12,859 bases of DNA, taken from NCBI GenBank assembly GCA_029562045.1, contig JAKQWJ010000264.1, forward strand, positions 1 to 12,859, read 5' to 3'. Shown in pieces: positions 1 to 7,996 of this stretch. The notes beneath the pieces are model-generated. The model was not told the origin of the DNA and did no database searches. It was given only the letters and a program-made list of their open reading frames with translations. The translations under genes were made by a program, and so were the position numbers. This stretch comes from Spirochaetota bacterium (GTDB taxonomy: Bacteria; Spirochaetota; Spirochaetia; DTKZ01). Position 1 is the stretch's first letter; each line of letters begins with the position of its first letter.

Positions 1-1317
1 GGAGGACGCGATGAAGGCGAGGTTTTCCCGGTCCTCCTCCCGGTTGTCGGCGAAGCCCTCCCGGATCTCTTTCACCGCGGACACGTCGATCATCTTTTTC
101 ATGAAGAGAAAGGCCGCGAGAACCATGCCTGTCTGGATGGCCACGGAGATATCGATGAAAATGGTGATGAAAAACGTGGCCAGCAGGACGGCCCCATCGG
201 ATTTCTGGCTCCGCAGGATGGACTTGAAGGCGTGGATTTCACTCATGTTATAGGCCACGAAAATGAGAATCGCCGCCAGGGCAGGCATGGGAATGTAGAC
301 TGCGTAGCGGCCGAAGAAGACCATGATGAACAGCAGCGCCAGGGCATGGATGATCCCCGCCATGGGAGTCTTCGCGCCGTTGTTGACATTCGCCGCGGTG
401 CGGGCGATGGCGCCCGTGGCGGGTATGCCGCCGAAAAAGGGAGAGGCGATGTTGGCCACCCCCTGGGCGATCAGCTCCATATTGGACCGATGTCGCCCGC
501 CGATGATGCCGTCCGCCACCACGGCGCTGAGCAGGGACTCGATGGCCACCAACAGAGCGATGGTCACCGCAGGGGAAAACATGGCCCGCAGGGTGGGCCA
601 GCTCAGGTCCGGCCGGATGGGCTCGGGGAAGGCGGTGGGAATGGCGCCGAACCGGGTGCCGATGGTTTCCACCGGCAGATCCAGGACCTGCACCGCCAGG
701 GTGGCCGCCACGATGGCCACCAGAGATCCGGGGATTTTAAGGTTGACCCGAGGCCAGAAAACGATAACCAGAAGCGACGACAGGGTCAGCCCCAGGGCCG
801 TCCAGTTGAGGCTGTCCAGGCTCCGGGCGTAGGCGACGATCTTGCCGATAAAATCCCCGGGAAGGTTCTCCACCGTCAGACCCAGGGCGTCCCCGATCTG
901 GGTGGTGAAGATAATGACCGCAATCCCCGCGGTGAAACCGGTGATGATGGTGTAGGGAATGAACTGGATGAGCCCCCCCATCCGCAGAATTCCCATTCCC
1001 ACCAGGATGATCCCCGCCATGATGGTGGCCGTCATCAGGCCGGGGTACCCGTACTGCTGGACGATCCCGTACACGATAACCACGAAGGTGCCGGAGGGAC
1101 CGCCTATCTGGACCCGGCTCCCCCCTAAAAAGGAGATGAGAAACCCCGCCACGATGGCGGTGAAAAGCCCCCGCTCGGGTCCCACCCCGCTGGCGATGGC
1201 GAAAGCGATGGAAAGAGGCAGCGCGACCACCACCACGATGAGGCCCGCGGAGAGGTCGCTGAGGAAGGTTTCGGTGTCGTAATCCTTGAGGGTGGTGAAG
1301 AGTTTCGGCTTCAGCAT
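1..1317 (-). CDS. SulP-family anion permease (sulfate/bicarbonate type), C-terminus cut by window edge
   Basis: An integral inner-membrane anion transporter of the SulP/SLC26 family; members carry sulfate, bicarbonate or other anions, and the substrate cannot be fixed from sequence. The visible 439 codons start MLKPKLFTTLKDYDTETF, and this short N-terminus before the first membrane segment is typical of the family. Seen motifs are VALPLSIAFAIASG (about 31-44), the family signature GGSRVQIGGPSGTFVV (about 65-80), and ASPFFGGIPATGAIARTAAN in the core. Successive hydrophobic stretches fit a 10-14 segment permease. The frame is still open at base 1 (last residues ENLAFIASS), so the cytoplasmic STAS domain expected in this family would lie outside the window. 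The ATG at 1317 has no Shine-Dalgarno sequence; a promoter ends only 7 bases upstream. It follows the giant carboxylase after 67 bases, with a hairpin between them, so it is probably a separate or partly separate transcript. Confidence 0.93.
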   Translation of the reverse strand, partial: MLKPKLFTTLKDYDTETFLSDLSAGLIVVVVALPLSIAFAIASGVGPERGLFTAIVAGFLISFLGGSRVQIGGPSGTFVVIVYGIVQQYGYPGLMTATIMAGIILVGMGILRMGGLIQFIPYTIITGFTAGIAVIIFTTQIGDALGLTVENLPGDFIGKIVAYARSLDSLNWTALGLTLSSLLVIVFWPRVNLKIPGSLVAIVAATLAVQVLDLPVETIGTRFGAIPTAFPEPIRPDLSWPTLRAMFSPAVTIALLVAIESLLSAVVADGIIGGRHRSNMELIAQGVANIASPFFGGIPATGAIARTAANVNNGAKTPMAGIIHALALLFIMVFFGRYAVYIPMPALAAILIFVAYNMSEIHAFKSILRSQKSDGAVLLATFFITIFIDISVAIQTGMVLAAFLFMKKMIDVSAVKEIREGFADNREEDRENLAFIASS

Positions 1318-1324
1318 GGTATGG

Positions 1325-1353
1325 AGTATAAAAGCCGAAACGGTGAAAGGCAA
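1325..1353 (-). promoter_or_regulatory. Predicted sigma70 promoter of the SulP gene
   Basis: On the minus strand TTGCCT (1348-1353, 4 of 6 consensus bases) is followed after 17 bases by TATACT (1325-1330, 5 of 6). Only 7 bases separate the -10 box from the SulP ATG, so the expected transcription start falls at or next to the start codon. This fits the missing Shine-Dalgarno sequence and suggests a leaderless message. Motif match only. Confidence 0.5.
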
Positions 1354-1374
1354 GGGGAAGGAGCATCCCTCCCC
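1354..1374 (-). terminator. Hairpin after the carboxylase gene, possible terminator
   Basis: On the minus strand GGGGAGGGA, loop TGC, TCCTTCCCC forms a 9-bp stem with one G-T pair, starting 11 bases after the carboxylase stop. It is followed by TTGCCTTTCACC, a poor T-tract, so it may terminate weakly or only protect the 3' end of the message. It directly abuts the predicted -35 box of the SulP promoter. Confidence 0.4.
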
Positions 1375-1384
1375 CCGCCGCGGA

Positions 1385-4300
1385 CTAGCCCTTCCGCATG
1401 CCTTTTTCCAGCCTTTCCAGCAGATAGGGCCGCAGGTCCCTCACGGAAACGATGGCGTCGATGGATCCCACCGACCGGGCCCGCTCCACCGAATGAATCC
1501 CGTCGAAGCGGGCTGCCAGGGCGGCCTGTTTCTCCCCATGGACCCGCCGGAAAATCTCGTCGAAGTCCCGCTGGGAGAAATCCCGGTCCCTTCTCATCTT
1601 CTCCTGGGCCGCCGCCACCTCGGGGTCCTGGTAGGTCTCCTTCAGCACCACCGACGGAAAGACCACCGCCGCCGCCGGGGCCCCGCCGATCACCGAGGCG
1701 TAGGCCCCTTCCAGGGCCACGGCGTGGAGGTTCGGGTTCAGGTGCTTGGAGAAGACCACGTAGGCCCCCCCGTGGTACCGGGCGATGACGACGAAGATGA
1801 TGGGTCCCCGGAAATTCACCACCCCCCGGCCGATCTCCGCCCCGAACTCCAGCTGGAGCTTGCGCAGGGACTCGGGGGACCCGTCGAACCCCGAAAGGTT
1901 GGCCAGGATCACCAGCGGGAGGGCGCCGCTCCAGGCGTTGATGGCCCGGGCGGCCTTTTTGGAGCTGGAGGGGTACAGGGTGCCGCCGCTCCAGCTCTCG
2001 GGGCCGTCGTAGGGGACCTCCCCCCGGCGGGGCAGGACACGGCTCTCGATGCCCAGAAGGCCCACCGCGTACCCGCCGATCCGTGCCTCCCAGGCGACGG
2101 CGGTTTCCCCGTCCCGCATGCCTCCCCAGCGTTCCAGCCTCGGCATGTCCTGGTCCACCAGGGCGCTCATGACCTGGCGGATGTCGAAGGGTTTTTTTCT
2201 TTCCCCGTTCAGGCGGCTGCTGAATATGTCGCCGATGGTGTGGAAGCCCTGGTTCAGATGGTCCCGGTAGGGGTGGGCCCCCACATCCCGGTCCCCGGGG
2301 TCGGCGGTCTTCTCCCGCGGGGGATAGGCCAGCCCCGGTTCCCGGTAGGTGAGCCCGTAATGCTGGAACAGGACCTGGTAGGCTTCCTGCAGATTTTTGA
2401 CCCTCACCTGGGCCTGCCCGTTGGGTTCCATGATCTTCAGGGCCCCGCCGATTCCCACGTTGTCCTCCGCGGAGACGCTGCCGGAGAAGTCCAGGGCCTT
2501 CTTCCCGGTGAGCAGCATGGCGGCGTCGTCGGTCATGATGAGGAGGCCCCGGGTGTGCATCAGCATGGTGGCCTCGGCGTTCCAGTAGCTCTGGGCCCCC
2601 ACGTTGATTCCCGCGACGATGATGTTCAGCTCCCCGCCCCTCTGGGTGAACTCGATGATCCTCTTCAGGGTGGAGGCGGTCCAGTCCAGGTTTTCGGTCC
2701 CCGAATCCATGTCGATCCTGGCGCCGGCGGACACGGGCAGAAACTCCGCGGGGATTCCCAGGTCCTCCGCCAGGTCCAGGGCGGCGTTGACCCGCCGGCA
2801 TTCCGCCTCCGCCAGGGAACCCAGATCGCCGGTGGGATCCGACAGGATCAGGACCCTTTTCAACTCCCGGCCGTCCCCGGTGACATTGGTGATGAGGCCG
2901 AAAACCAGGTTCCCCTGGTTCCGCCCGTAGGGGCGGTCCCGGACGGACCGGTAGGTTTTTGCGAATTTCGCGTCGGTTTCTTCCGCCAGGTCGAACTCCT
3001 CGAAGACCCCCGGGGGAAAATCCGTCTTCCCGGCGGACTCGGGGGAAGCCAGCATCTTGATGATCTCGTAGGGATAGATGGCCCCCCTCTGCCGGGCCCG
3101 CACCACCCGGGCGACATAGGAGTCCATGGGCAGCATGGGTTCCCGGGAGGGTTCCCTGCTGCTCAGAGTGAAGCTGGTGCCCACGATGTTGTCGAAGAGG
3201 AGTTCCCGCTCCTCGATTTTCCGGGTAGCCAGGTCCACCAGACGGCAGTAGATGGTGAGCCGTTCCATGCCCAGTTCCAGGGTGCGGGCCGCCAGCCGGG
3301 CGGCGTAATCCTGGATCACGGGCAGGGAGACCTCCAGAACGGGACGGATATGGATGACGATCCGGTTCCAGTGCAGGCGGCTGCGCCTCTTGATCTGCTC
3401 CGTCCGGAGAGCGTAGACCCCGTCCATCAGGCTCTTCTCCAGGGCCACCATCCTCCCGATGGATCCGTCGGGGGTGAACTCCGCCCGGGTGGTGTCCACG
3501 GCGACGAAGGCCATGAGTCTCTCGTCCCGGGGGTTGTCCTTGGCCGTGACATGCAGGAGGTGGAAGCCCTCACCGGTCTGCAGGACCTGGCGGGCGAAAC
3601 GCTGGAGCCGGAAGATCCGCAGCTCCCGGAAGGCCAGGGGATGGAAGGCCGCCCTTTCCGGGTCCGCCTTCCAGCGCATACCGGTTTCGGGCCTGTAGGT
3701 TTCGTAGTGGAGCCCGTCGGGGGTGACGAGGCCGAAACAGAGGAAGGAGGCGGAAACCTTCAGATCCGCCAGAGCCTTCTCCCGGACTGTCCGGCCCGCC
3801 TCGCCGGCGGACCCGGTGAGGAAAACGAGTATTTCCGTCTCATCCGGGGAATCATCTGACAGGCTCCCCGTCACCGCCTCCAGGCAGGATCCCAGATCCG
3901 CCTCCCGGGACACGGCGACGATGGAGGAGACCGGGGAGTCTCCTTCCCGGAAGGAAAGCCGGCAGATGTTCTGCGTCCCGTAAGGGCGGACCGACACCGA
4001 GAGGCAGTTCCGGTCCCGGTTCATCCGCCGGGCCAGGGCCTCCAGGGCTATGGCCCCCGCCTGATCGTTGGCGGCGGCGGGTTCGACGATCTCCGGGAGA
4101 GCCGCATCCACCAGATCGTGGATCCTCCCCAGAAGGGCGGCCTGGGAACGGCCCTGGCTTCTGGCCCGGGCCAGGAGATCCAGAAGCCGCCCCACCTGGG
4201 CCCGTTTTTCGTCCTGCAGATTCTTCAGCGCCTCCCGGTCGAAGAGCCGGTATCGGGCGTTGATGGCGGCGTCGGCCAGCGAGGGGCGCTGGGCCTGAGT

Positions 4301-6901
4301 CAGAAGGGCGAGTTCATCCAGCAGATCCGTCACCCGGCGGCCCCTCACGGCTTCGCCGGGGTAGCGCTCCAGGGCGAAGAGACAGGCCAGAAGCAGCCGG
4401 CTTTTCCCCTCCGCCGCCGCCCGGGATTTGAAGATCCGGTAGATCATGTGCCGCGCCGGATCGGCGGCCTTTTCGATCCCCCCGTGCAGGGCGAAGACCC
4501 TCTCCAGGGCCTTCAGGAAGGCCTCGGGCAGCCCCTTCTCCCGGTCCACGGAACGTCTGAAATAATGGGAAAGAAGCTCCAGCGAAGCGGCAGGTCTTAC
4601 CATTCCCTCCGCATCCACCTCGCTGGTGGTGAAAAGCGCCTCCTGGGCGACGAAAAACCCGATCCCCTCCAGAACCGCCCGCCCCAGGGCGGCGGCGTAC
4701 CGGGGCCGGCTTTTGACGAAGGCCTCCATTCGGGAAAAGATCGCCGCCATGTCCGCCTGGGCGTCGAAGCCGGAAAAGGCGGAGCGGAACTCCCGCAGGA
4801 GAACCTCCCACTCCTCCTCCCCCCGGGGGATGAAATCGGAGAAGTCCACCGCCGGTCCGGCAGCCTCCTCTCCGCGGTCTTCCTTCCCTCCGCCCGCTTC
4901 CAGGAGGATGAGTATCTGACCCGCTCCCACCTGTTCCCCCGCCTTGACCCGGATCTCCCGGACGACGCCTTTGTCCGGCGAGGGGACGATCATCTCCATC
5001 TTCATCGCTTCCAGGGTCAGCAGGACGTCCCCCTTCTCCACCTCGTCCCCCGCCCCCACCGGGATCCCCAGAACCAGCGCCGGGGACGGGGCCTTGACGA
5101 CCCCGCCGGACTCGGTCTCGATCTCGTAGGGGACCCCGTCCACCTCCACCTGGAGCATGTCCCCCCTCTCGACGATCTGGATGTGGCGCCGTCTGTCCCG
5201 GACCAGGAGAAGGGAATCCTCCTCTTTTTTCTGATAGCGGAGATAAAAATCCGCCCCCTCCCCGGAGACGGCGTAGTAATCGTCCACCAGCCCCCGGACG
5301 ACGAATTTGTAGGGTCTCCCTCGGGCGGCGACCTGCACCTCGTGCCCCTCTCCGGGTCTCAGGTCCCGGGGGGACCCGAAGGTGAACATCTGCTGGCTGA
5401 AGTTGGAATACTCCTCGCCGTAACGCAGAAGGTACTGCTCCACCGCCGCCGCGGCCAGGGCGGCTGCCCAGTCCGGGCGTTCCACCACCTGCTCTCCCGA
5501 GGCCAGGAGCTCCTCGACGAAGCGGGTGTGGACCGCCCCGCGGCGGATATCCCGATTGTCCAGAAGTCCCAGCAGAAAAGCGCGGTTCGTCGTTCCCCCC
5601 TGGATCTTGATCCGCATCTCCGACAGGGCCCTCCGCAGCCGGGCCATGGCGGTGGGGCGGTCCTTCCCCTGGGCGATGATCTTGGCCACCATGGAATCGA
5701 ACTCCGGGGGAATCTCGCTGCCCCCCTCGATCCCGGAGTCCACCCGGATCCCGGGGCCCGCCGGGGGCTTGAACCGGACCACCTTTCCCGGGGCGGGCCG
5801 GAAATCCTTGTTCGGGTCTTCCGCGTTGAGCCGCACCTCCACCACCGCCCCCCGGGGCTCCAGGACCCAGTCGGCGATGCTCCCGTTCCGGGCGACCAGG
5901 ATCTGCCCCCCCACCAGATCGACGCCGTACAGCTGTTCGGTGATGGGGTGCTCCACCTGCAGGCGGGTATTGACCTCCATGAAATAAAACTCCCGCCGGG
6001 CCAGATCGTAGAGGAACTCCACGGTGCCCGCCCCTTCATAACCCGCGGAACGGATCAGCCGCGCCGCCGACTCCTCCATGGAGCGCATGAGGGAGGGATC
6101 GAAATCCGCCGGCGGTGTCTCTTCCACGATTTTCTGGTTCTTCCGCTGCACCGAGCAGTCCCGGACCCCGAAGGTCCTGACATTCCCGTGCCGGTCCGCC
6201 AGGACCTGGACCTCCAGATGCCGGCCCTTCTCCACCAGACGCTCGATGAAGACCACCCGGTTGCCGGTGATCCGGTAGGTTTCCTCCACCGCCGACGTGA
6301 AGGCCCCCGGGAGGTCCTCAGGCCGGGGGACGAACCGTATGCCCCGGCCGCCTCCGGCATTGGAGGCCTTGACGATGACGGGGTAGCCGATCTTTTCCGC
6401 CACCCCCCGGGCGGCATCCAGGTCCTGCACCGGGCCCCGGCTCCAGGGGCAGATGGGGACGGAGCTCCGTTCCGCCAGTTCCTTCGCCGCGATCTTGTCC
6501 CCCAGAAGGGCCATGGCCCGGGAGGATGGGCCGAGAAAAACCAGCCCCGCCTCTTCGACGGCGGCCACGAACTCCGCGTCCTCCGACAGAAAACCCCAGC
6601 CCACCCAGACGGCGGAGCAGTCCGCGGCGGCCAGGGCTTCCCGCATCAGCGTGCGATTCAGGTATGGGCTCCCCGTCCCGGTTGCAAAGGAGGGAAAACC
6701 CGACAGGGGGTGGGCGGAGTCGGCCTCCTGGGCGAAGAGGGAATCCCGTTCCCGATCCAGATGGAAGGCCGCCGTCCGGAGCCGGGTGCCGTGGAGACGG
6801 TTGAAGTCCCGCACCGCCCGGATGAACCGGATCGCCGCCTCGCCGCGGTTTGCTATTCCTATCCGGGCATCGTCTTTCAGGATGGGCTTTTTCTGCGTCA
6901 T
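1385..6901 (-). CDS. Single-chain multidomain acyl-CoA carboxylase (BC-BCCP-central-CT), eukaryotic ACC-like layout
   Basis: A 1838-residue biotin-dependent carboxylase that should use ATP and bicarbonate to carboxylate an acyl-CoA in the cytoplasm. Biotin carboxylase spans about 10-480: NRGEAA (18-23), GWGFLSED (101-108), the ATP loop KASNAGGGRGIRF (178-190), RHLEVQVLAD (227-236), SVQRKNQKIVEE (250-261) and EVNTRLQVEHP (309-319). A carrier domain spans about 595-670, with biotinyl lysine K634 in EAMKMEM. Residues about 690-1240 form a central region whose end (HPLAFREL, LLHVTAKDNP, LHWNRIVIHIRPV) resembles eukaryotic ACC. The carboxyltransferase N lobe (about 1320-1520; SAGARIDM, AMLLTG, GIGGA) and C lobe (about 1600-1790; LVILANLSGFDG, GGAYVVFSKHL) follow. 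The domain order matches eukaryotic ACC, which is longer (about 2200-2300). The ATG at 6901 is preceded by AGGGG at 6908-6912. Acetyl-CoA is the default substrate by domain order, but the C lobe also looks like propionyl-CoA-type enzymes, so substrate is unresolved. Confidence 0.93.
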   Translation of the reverse strand: MTQKKPILKDDARIGIANRGEAAIRFIRAVRDFNRLHGTRLRTAAFHLDRERDSLFAQEADSAHPLSGFPSFATGTGSPYLNRTLMREALAAADCSAVWVGWGFLSEDAEFVAAVEEAGLVFLGPSSRAMALLGDKIAAKELAERSSVPICPWSRGPVQDLDAARGVAEKIGYPVIVKASNAGGGRGIRFVPRPEDLPGAFTSAVEETYRITGNRVVFIERLVEKGRHLEVQVLADRHGNVRTFGVRDCSVQRKNQKIVEETPPADFDPSLMRSMEESAARLIRSAGYEGAGTVEFLYDLARREFYFMEVNTRLQVEHPITEQLYGVDLVGGQILVARNGSIADWVLEPRGAVVEVRLNAEDPNKDFRPAPGKVVRFKPPAGPGIRVDSGIEGGSEIPPEFDSMVAKIIAQGKDRPTAMARLRRALSEMRIKIQGGTTNRAFLLGLLDNRDIRRGAVHTRFVEELLASGEQVVERPDWAAALAAAAVEQYLLRYGEEYSNFSQQMFTFGSPRDLRPGEGHEVQVAARGRPYKFVVRGLVDDYYAVSGEGADFYLRYQKKEEDSLLLVRDRRRHIQIVERGDMLQVEVDGVPYEIETESGGVVKAPSPALVLGIPVGAGDEVEKGDVLLTLEAMKMEMIVPSPDKGVVREIRVKAGEQVGAGQILILLEAGGGKEDRGEEAAGPAVDFSDFIPRGEEEWEVLLREFRSAFSGFDAQADMAAIFSRMEAFVKSRPRYAAALGRAVLEGIGFFVAQEALFTTSEVDAEGMVRPAASLELLSHYFRRSVDREKGLPEAFLKALERVFALHGGIEKAADPARHMIYRIFKSRAAAEGKSRLLLACLFALERYPGEAVRGRRVTDLLDELALLTQAQRPSLADAAINARYRLFDREALKNLQDEKRAQVGRLLDLLARARSQGRSQAALLGRIHDLVDAALPEIVEPAAANDQAGAIALEALARRMNRDRNCLSVSVRPYGTQNICRLSFREGDSPVSSIVAVSREADLGSCLEAVTGSLSDDSPDETEILVFLTGSAGEAGRTVREKALADLKVSASFLCFGLVTPDGLHYETYRPETGMRWKADPERAAFHPLAFRELRIFRLQRFARQVLQTGEGFHLLHVTAKDNPRDERLMAFVAVDTTRAEFTPDGSIGRMVALEKSLMDGVYALRTEQIKRRSRLHWNRIVIHIRPVLEVSLPVIQDYAARLAARTLELGMERLTIYCRLVDLATRKIEERELLFDNIVGTSFTLSSREPSREPMLPMDSYVARVVRARQRGAIYPYEIIKMLASPESAGKTDFPPGVFEEFDLAEETDAKFAKTYRSVRDRPYGRNQGNLVFGLITNVTGDGRELKRVLILSDPTGDLGSLAEAECRRVNAALDLAEDLGIPAEFLPVSAGARIDMDSGTENLDWTASTLKRIIEFTQRGGELNIIVAGINVGAQSYWNAEATMLMHTRGLLIMTDDAAMLLTGKKALDFSGSVSAEDNVGIGGALKIMEPNGQAQVRVKNLQEAYQVLFQHYGLTYREPGLAYPPREKTADPGDRDVGAHPYRDHLNQGFHTIGDIFSSRLNGERKKPFDIRQVMSALVDQDMPRLERWGGMRDGETAVAWEARIGGYAVGLLGIESRVLPRRGEVPYDGPESWSGGTLYPSSSKKAARAINAWSGALPLVILANLSGFDGSPESLRKLQLEFGAEIGRGVVNFRGPIIFVVIARYHGGAYVVFSKHLNPNLHAVALEGAYASVIGGAPAAAVVFPSVVLKETYQDPEVAAAQEKMRRDRDFSQRDFDEIFRRVHGEKQAALAARFDGIHSVERARSVGSIDAIVSVRDLRPYLLERLEKGMRKG

Positions 6902-6927
6902 CTGGTTCCCCTGTTCGTCTGCATCAT

Positions 6928-6950
6928 CCCCGGAATTGCGGGGACGTCCC
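6928..6950 (-). promoter_or_regulatory. Small hairpin and GGGACGTCCC palindrome in the carboxylase leader
   Basis: CCCCG (6928-6932) and CGGGG (6939-6943) can pair across a 6-base loop. The perfect 10-bp palindrome GGGACGTCCC lies at 6941-6950, starting 4 bases downstream of the predicted -10 box, so it would cover the transcription start. That position suits a repressor site, but no regulator is identified. Short GC-rich palindromes arise easily by chance in this composition. Confidence 0.3.
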
Positions 6951-6954
6951 GATC

Positions 6955-6984
6955 ATCCTAGACGAAAGAGGGGCTCGAGGTCAA
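6955..6984 (-). promoter_or_regulatory. Predicted sigma70 promoter of the carboxylase gene
   Basis: On the minus strand TTGACC (6979-6984, 5 of 6 consensus bases) and TAGGAT (6955-6960, 4 of 6) are separated by 18 bases. The leader to the ATG would be about 45-50 bases and includes the AGGGG ribosome-binding sequence. This sits in an AT-richer patch of an otherwise very GC-rich gap and implies that the carboxylase has its own transcript, separate from the ATPase genes upstream. Confidence 0.55.
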
Positions 6985-7189
6985 GAGGATTTGTCGGCCG
7001 GCGACCGATTGAAGTTGTTCGGCCCTCCGGCCCCGTCCCGGGGAAAAATCACCGGCGGCGCCCTTTCCTCCGGAGAAAGCCGTCCGCGGCACCGGGCCGC
7101 CGAAACCTCGTCGGGGACGAGCATCGTCCGGCCATAGGCCTCGAAACCCGGACAGCCGCGCCGGAGGGGATGGCCCGCTGCGCCGATCC
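6985..7189. other. Upstream part of the gap between the Mrp-type ATPase and carboxylase genes
   Basis: About 205 GC-rich bases between the ATPase stop and the carboxylase promoter. Open frames through here are short, overlap the neighbouring gene out of frame and give Arg/Ser/Pro/Gly-rich translations without recognisable motifs. One small inverted repeat, CCCCG-TCC-CGGGG (about 7031-7043), is present, but its T-tract lies on the wrong side for a minus-strand terminator. Nothing else is seen. Confidence 0.5.
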
Positions 7190-7996
7190 CTATCCGGCGG
7201 AGGGCTTCCCCGAGGCGACGATGCGGTCGATGATCTCCCCCATGACAGGGTGCAGCGACGGCTGGCCCCGATCACCGCCGAGAACGACCCCGGGGTCTAT
7301 GGGGAGGTCGCCCAGGAAGGGCACCCCCACCGATTCGGCGAGGCGCCTTCCCCCGCCGGAGCCGAAGATGTGGGTTTTATTTCCGCAGTGGGGGCAGACG
7401 AAGCCGTTCATGTTCTCGATGATCCCCGCGATGGACAGGCCCACCTGCCGGCAGAAATCGATGGATTTCCGCACATCCAGAAGGGACACCTCCTGGGGGG
7501 TGGTGACGATCACCGCCTCCGCCCCGGGCACGAGCTGCGCCACGGTGAGGGGTTCGTCCCCGGTTCCCGGGGGGGCGTCCACCACGAGATAATCCAGGTC
7601 GCCCCATCGGGTCATTCCCAGAAACTGTTTGATGACACCGATTTTGACGGGCCCCCGCCAGATCACCGCCGTATCCGTGTTCTCCAGCAGGCCCGCCATG
7701 GACATCACCTGGAGTCCCTCATCGTACATGATGGGGACGAAGTGACCGTCCTCGTGATAGACCCTTTCGTGCTCAATGCCCAGCATCTTCAGGGTATCGG
7801 GCCCGTGGAAGTCCGTGTCCAGAAGCCCCACCCGGCCGCCCCGGAGAGCCAGGCCCGCGGCGAGGTTCACCGCCACGGTGCTTTTCCCCACTCCCCCCTT
7901 TCCGCTCATGACGAAGAGGACCCGCCCGATCCTCTCCAGGGCCGCCGTGACGCCCGCATCGTCCCCCAGGGGACCGGCTTTTCCGTCATTCTCCAT
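7190..7996 (-). CDS. Mrp/NBP35-family P-loop ATPase (Fe-S carrier type)
   Basis: A cytoplasmic MinD-superfamily ATPase of the Mrp/ApbC/NBP35 group, which bind and transfer iron-sulfur clusters; in anaerobes such proteins also accompany orange-protein genes. The 268 residues show the deviant Walker A loop SGKGGVGKST (31-40), switch I region LLDTDFHGPD (58-67), VVDAPPGTGDEP (138-149), and the pair CPHC (C201, C204) that bridges a 4Fe-4S cluster in dimers of this family. The N-terminus is short and lacks the DUF59/MIP18 domain found in many longer Mrp proteins. The ATG at 7996 overlaps the previous gene's end by 11 bases and has AAGGAG about 8 bases upstream, so it is translated with the preceding ATPase genes. 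It is the last gene of the block. Confidence 0.92.
   Translation of the reverse strand: MENDGKAGPLGDDAGVTAALERIGRVLFVMSGKGGVGKSTVAVNLAAGLALRGGRVGLLDTDFHGPDTLKMLGIEHERVYHEDGHFVPIMYDEGLQVMSMAGLLENTDTAVIWRGPVKIGVIKQFLGMTRWGDLDYLVVDAPPGTGDEPLTVAQLVPGAEAVIVTTPQEVSLLDVRKSIDFCRQVGLSIAGIIENMNGFVCPHCGNKTHIFGSGGGRRLAESVGVPFLGDLPIDPGVVLGGDRGQPSLHPVMGEIIDRIVASGKPSAG

Noticed and set aside
1311..2801. Second minus-strand frame of 496 codons inside the carboxylase C-terminus
   Set aside because: Out of frame with the conserved carboxyltransferase; Arg/Gly/Pro-rich translation with no recognisable domain.
1286..3859. Long plus-strand open frame (857 codons) opposite the carboxylase gene
   Set aside because: It is antisense to a clearly conserved carboxylase; its translation is Gly/Pro/His/Asp-rich without domains, as expected from the GC-rich codon use of the real gene.
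4118..6961. Long plus-strand open frame (947 codons) opposite the N-terminal half of the carboxylase
   Set aside because: Same mirror effect of high GC at third codon positions; no motifs, no ribosome-binding site, and it overlaps the biotin carboxylase and carrier domains.
7031..7043. Rho-independent terminator after the Mrp-type ATPase gene
   Set aside because: The CCCCG/CGGGG stem is short and the T-run precedes it on the minus strand instead of following it.
6958..7275. 105-codon minus-strand frame in the ATPase-carboxylase gap
   Set aside because: It overlaps the ATPase gene and the carboxylase promoter, its translation is Ser/Arg/Pro-rich and featureless, and it has no clear ribosome-binding site.
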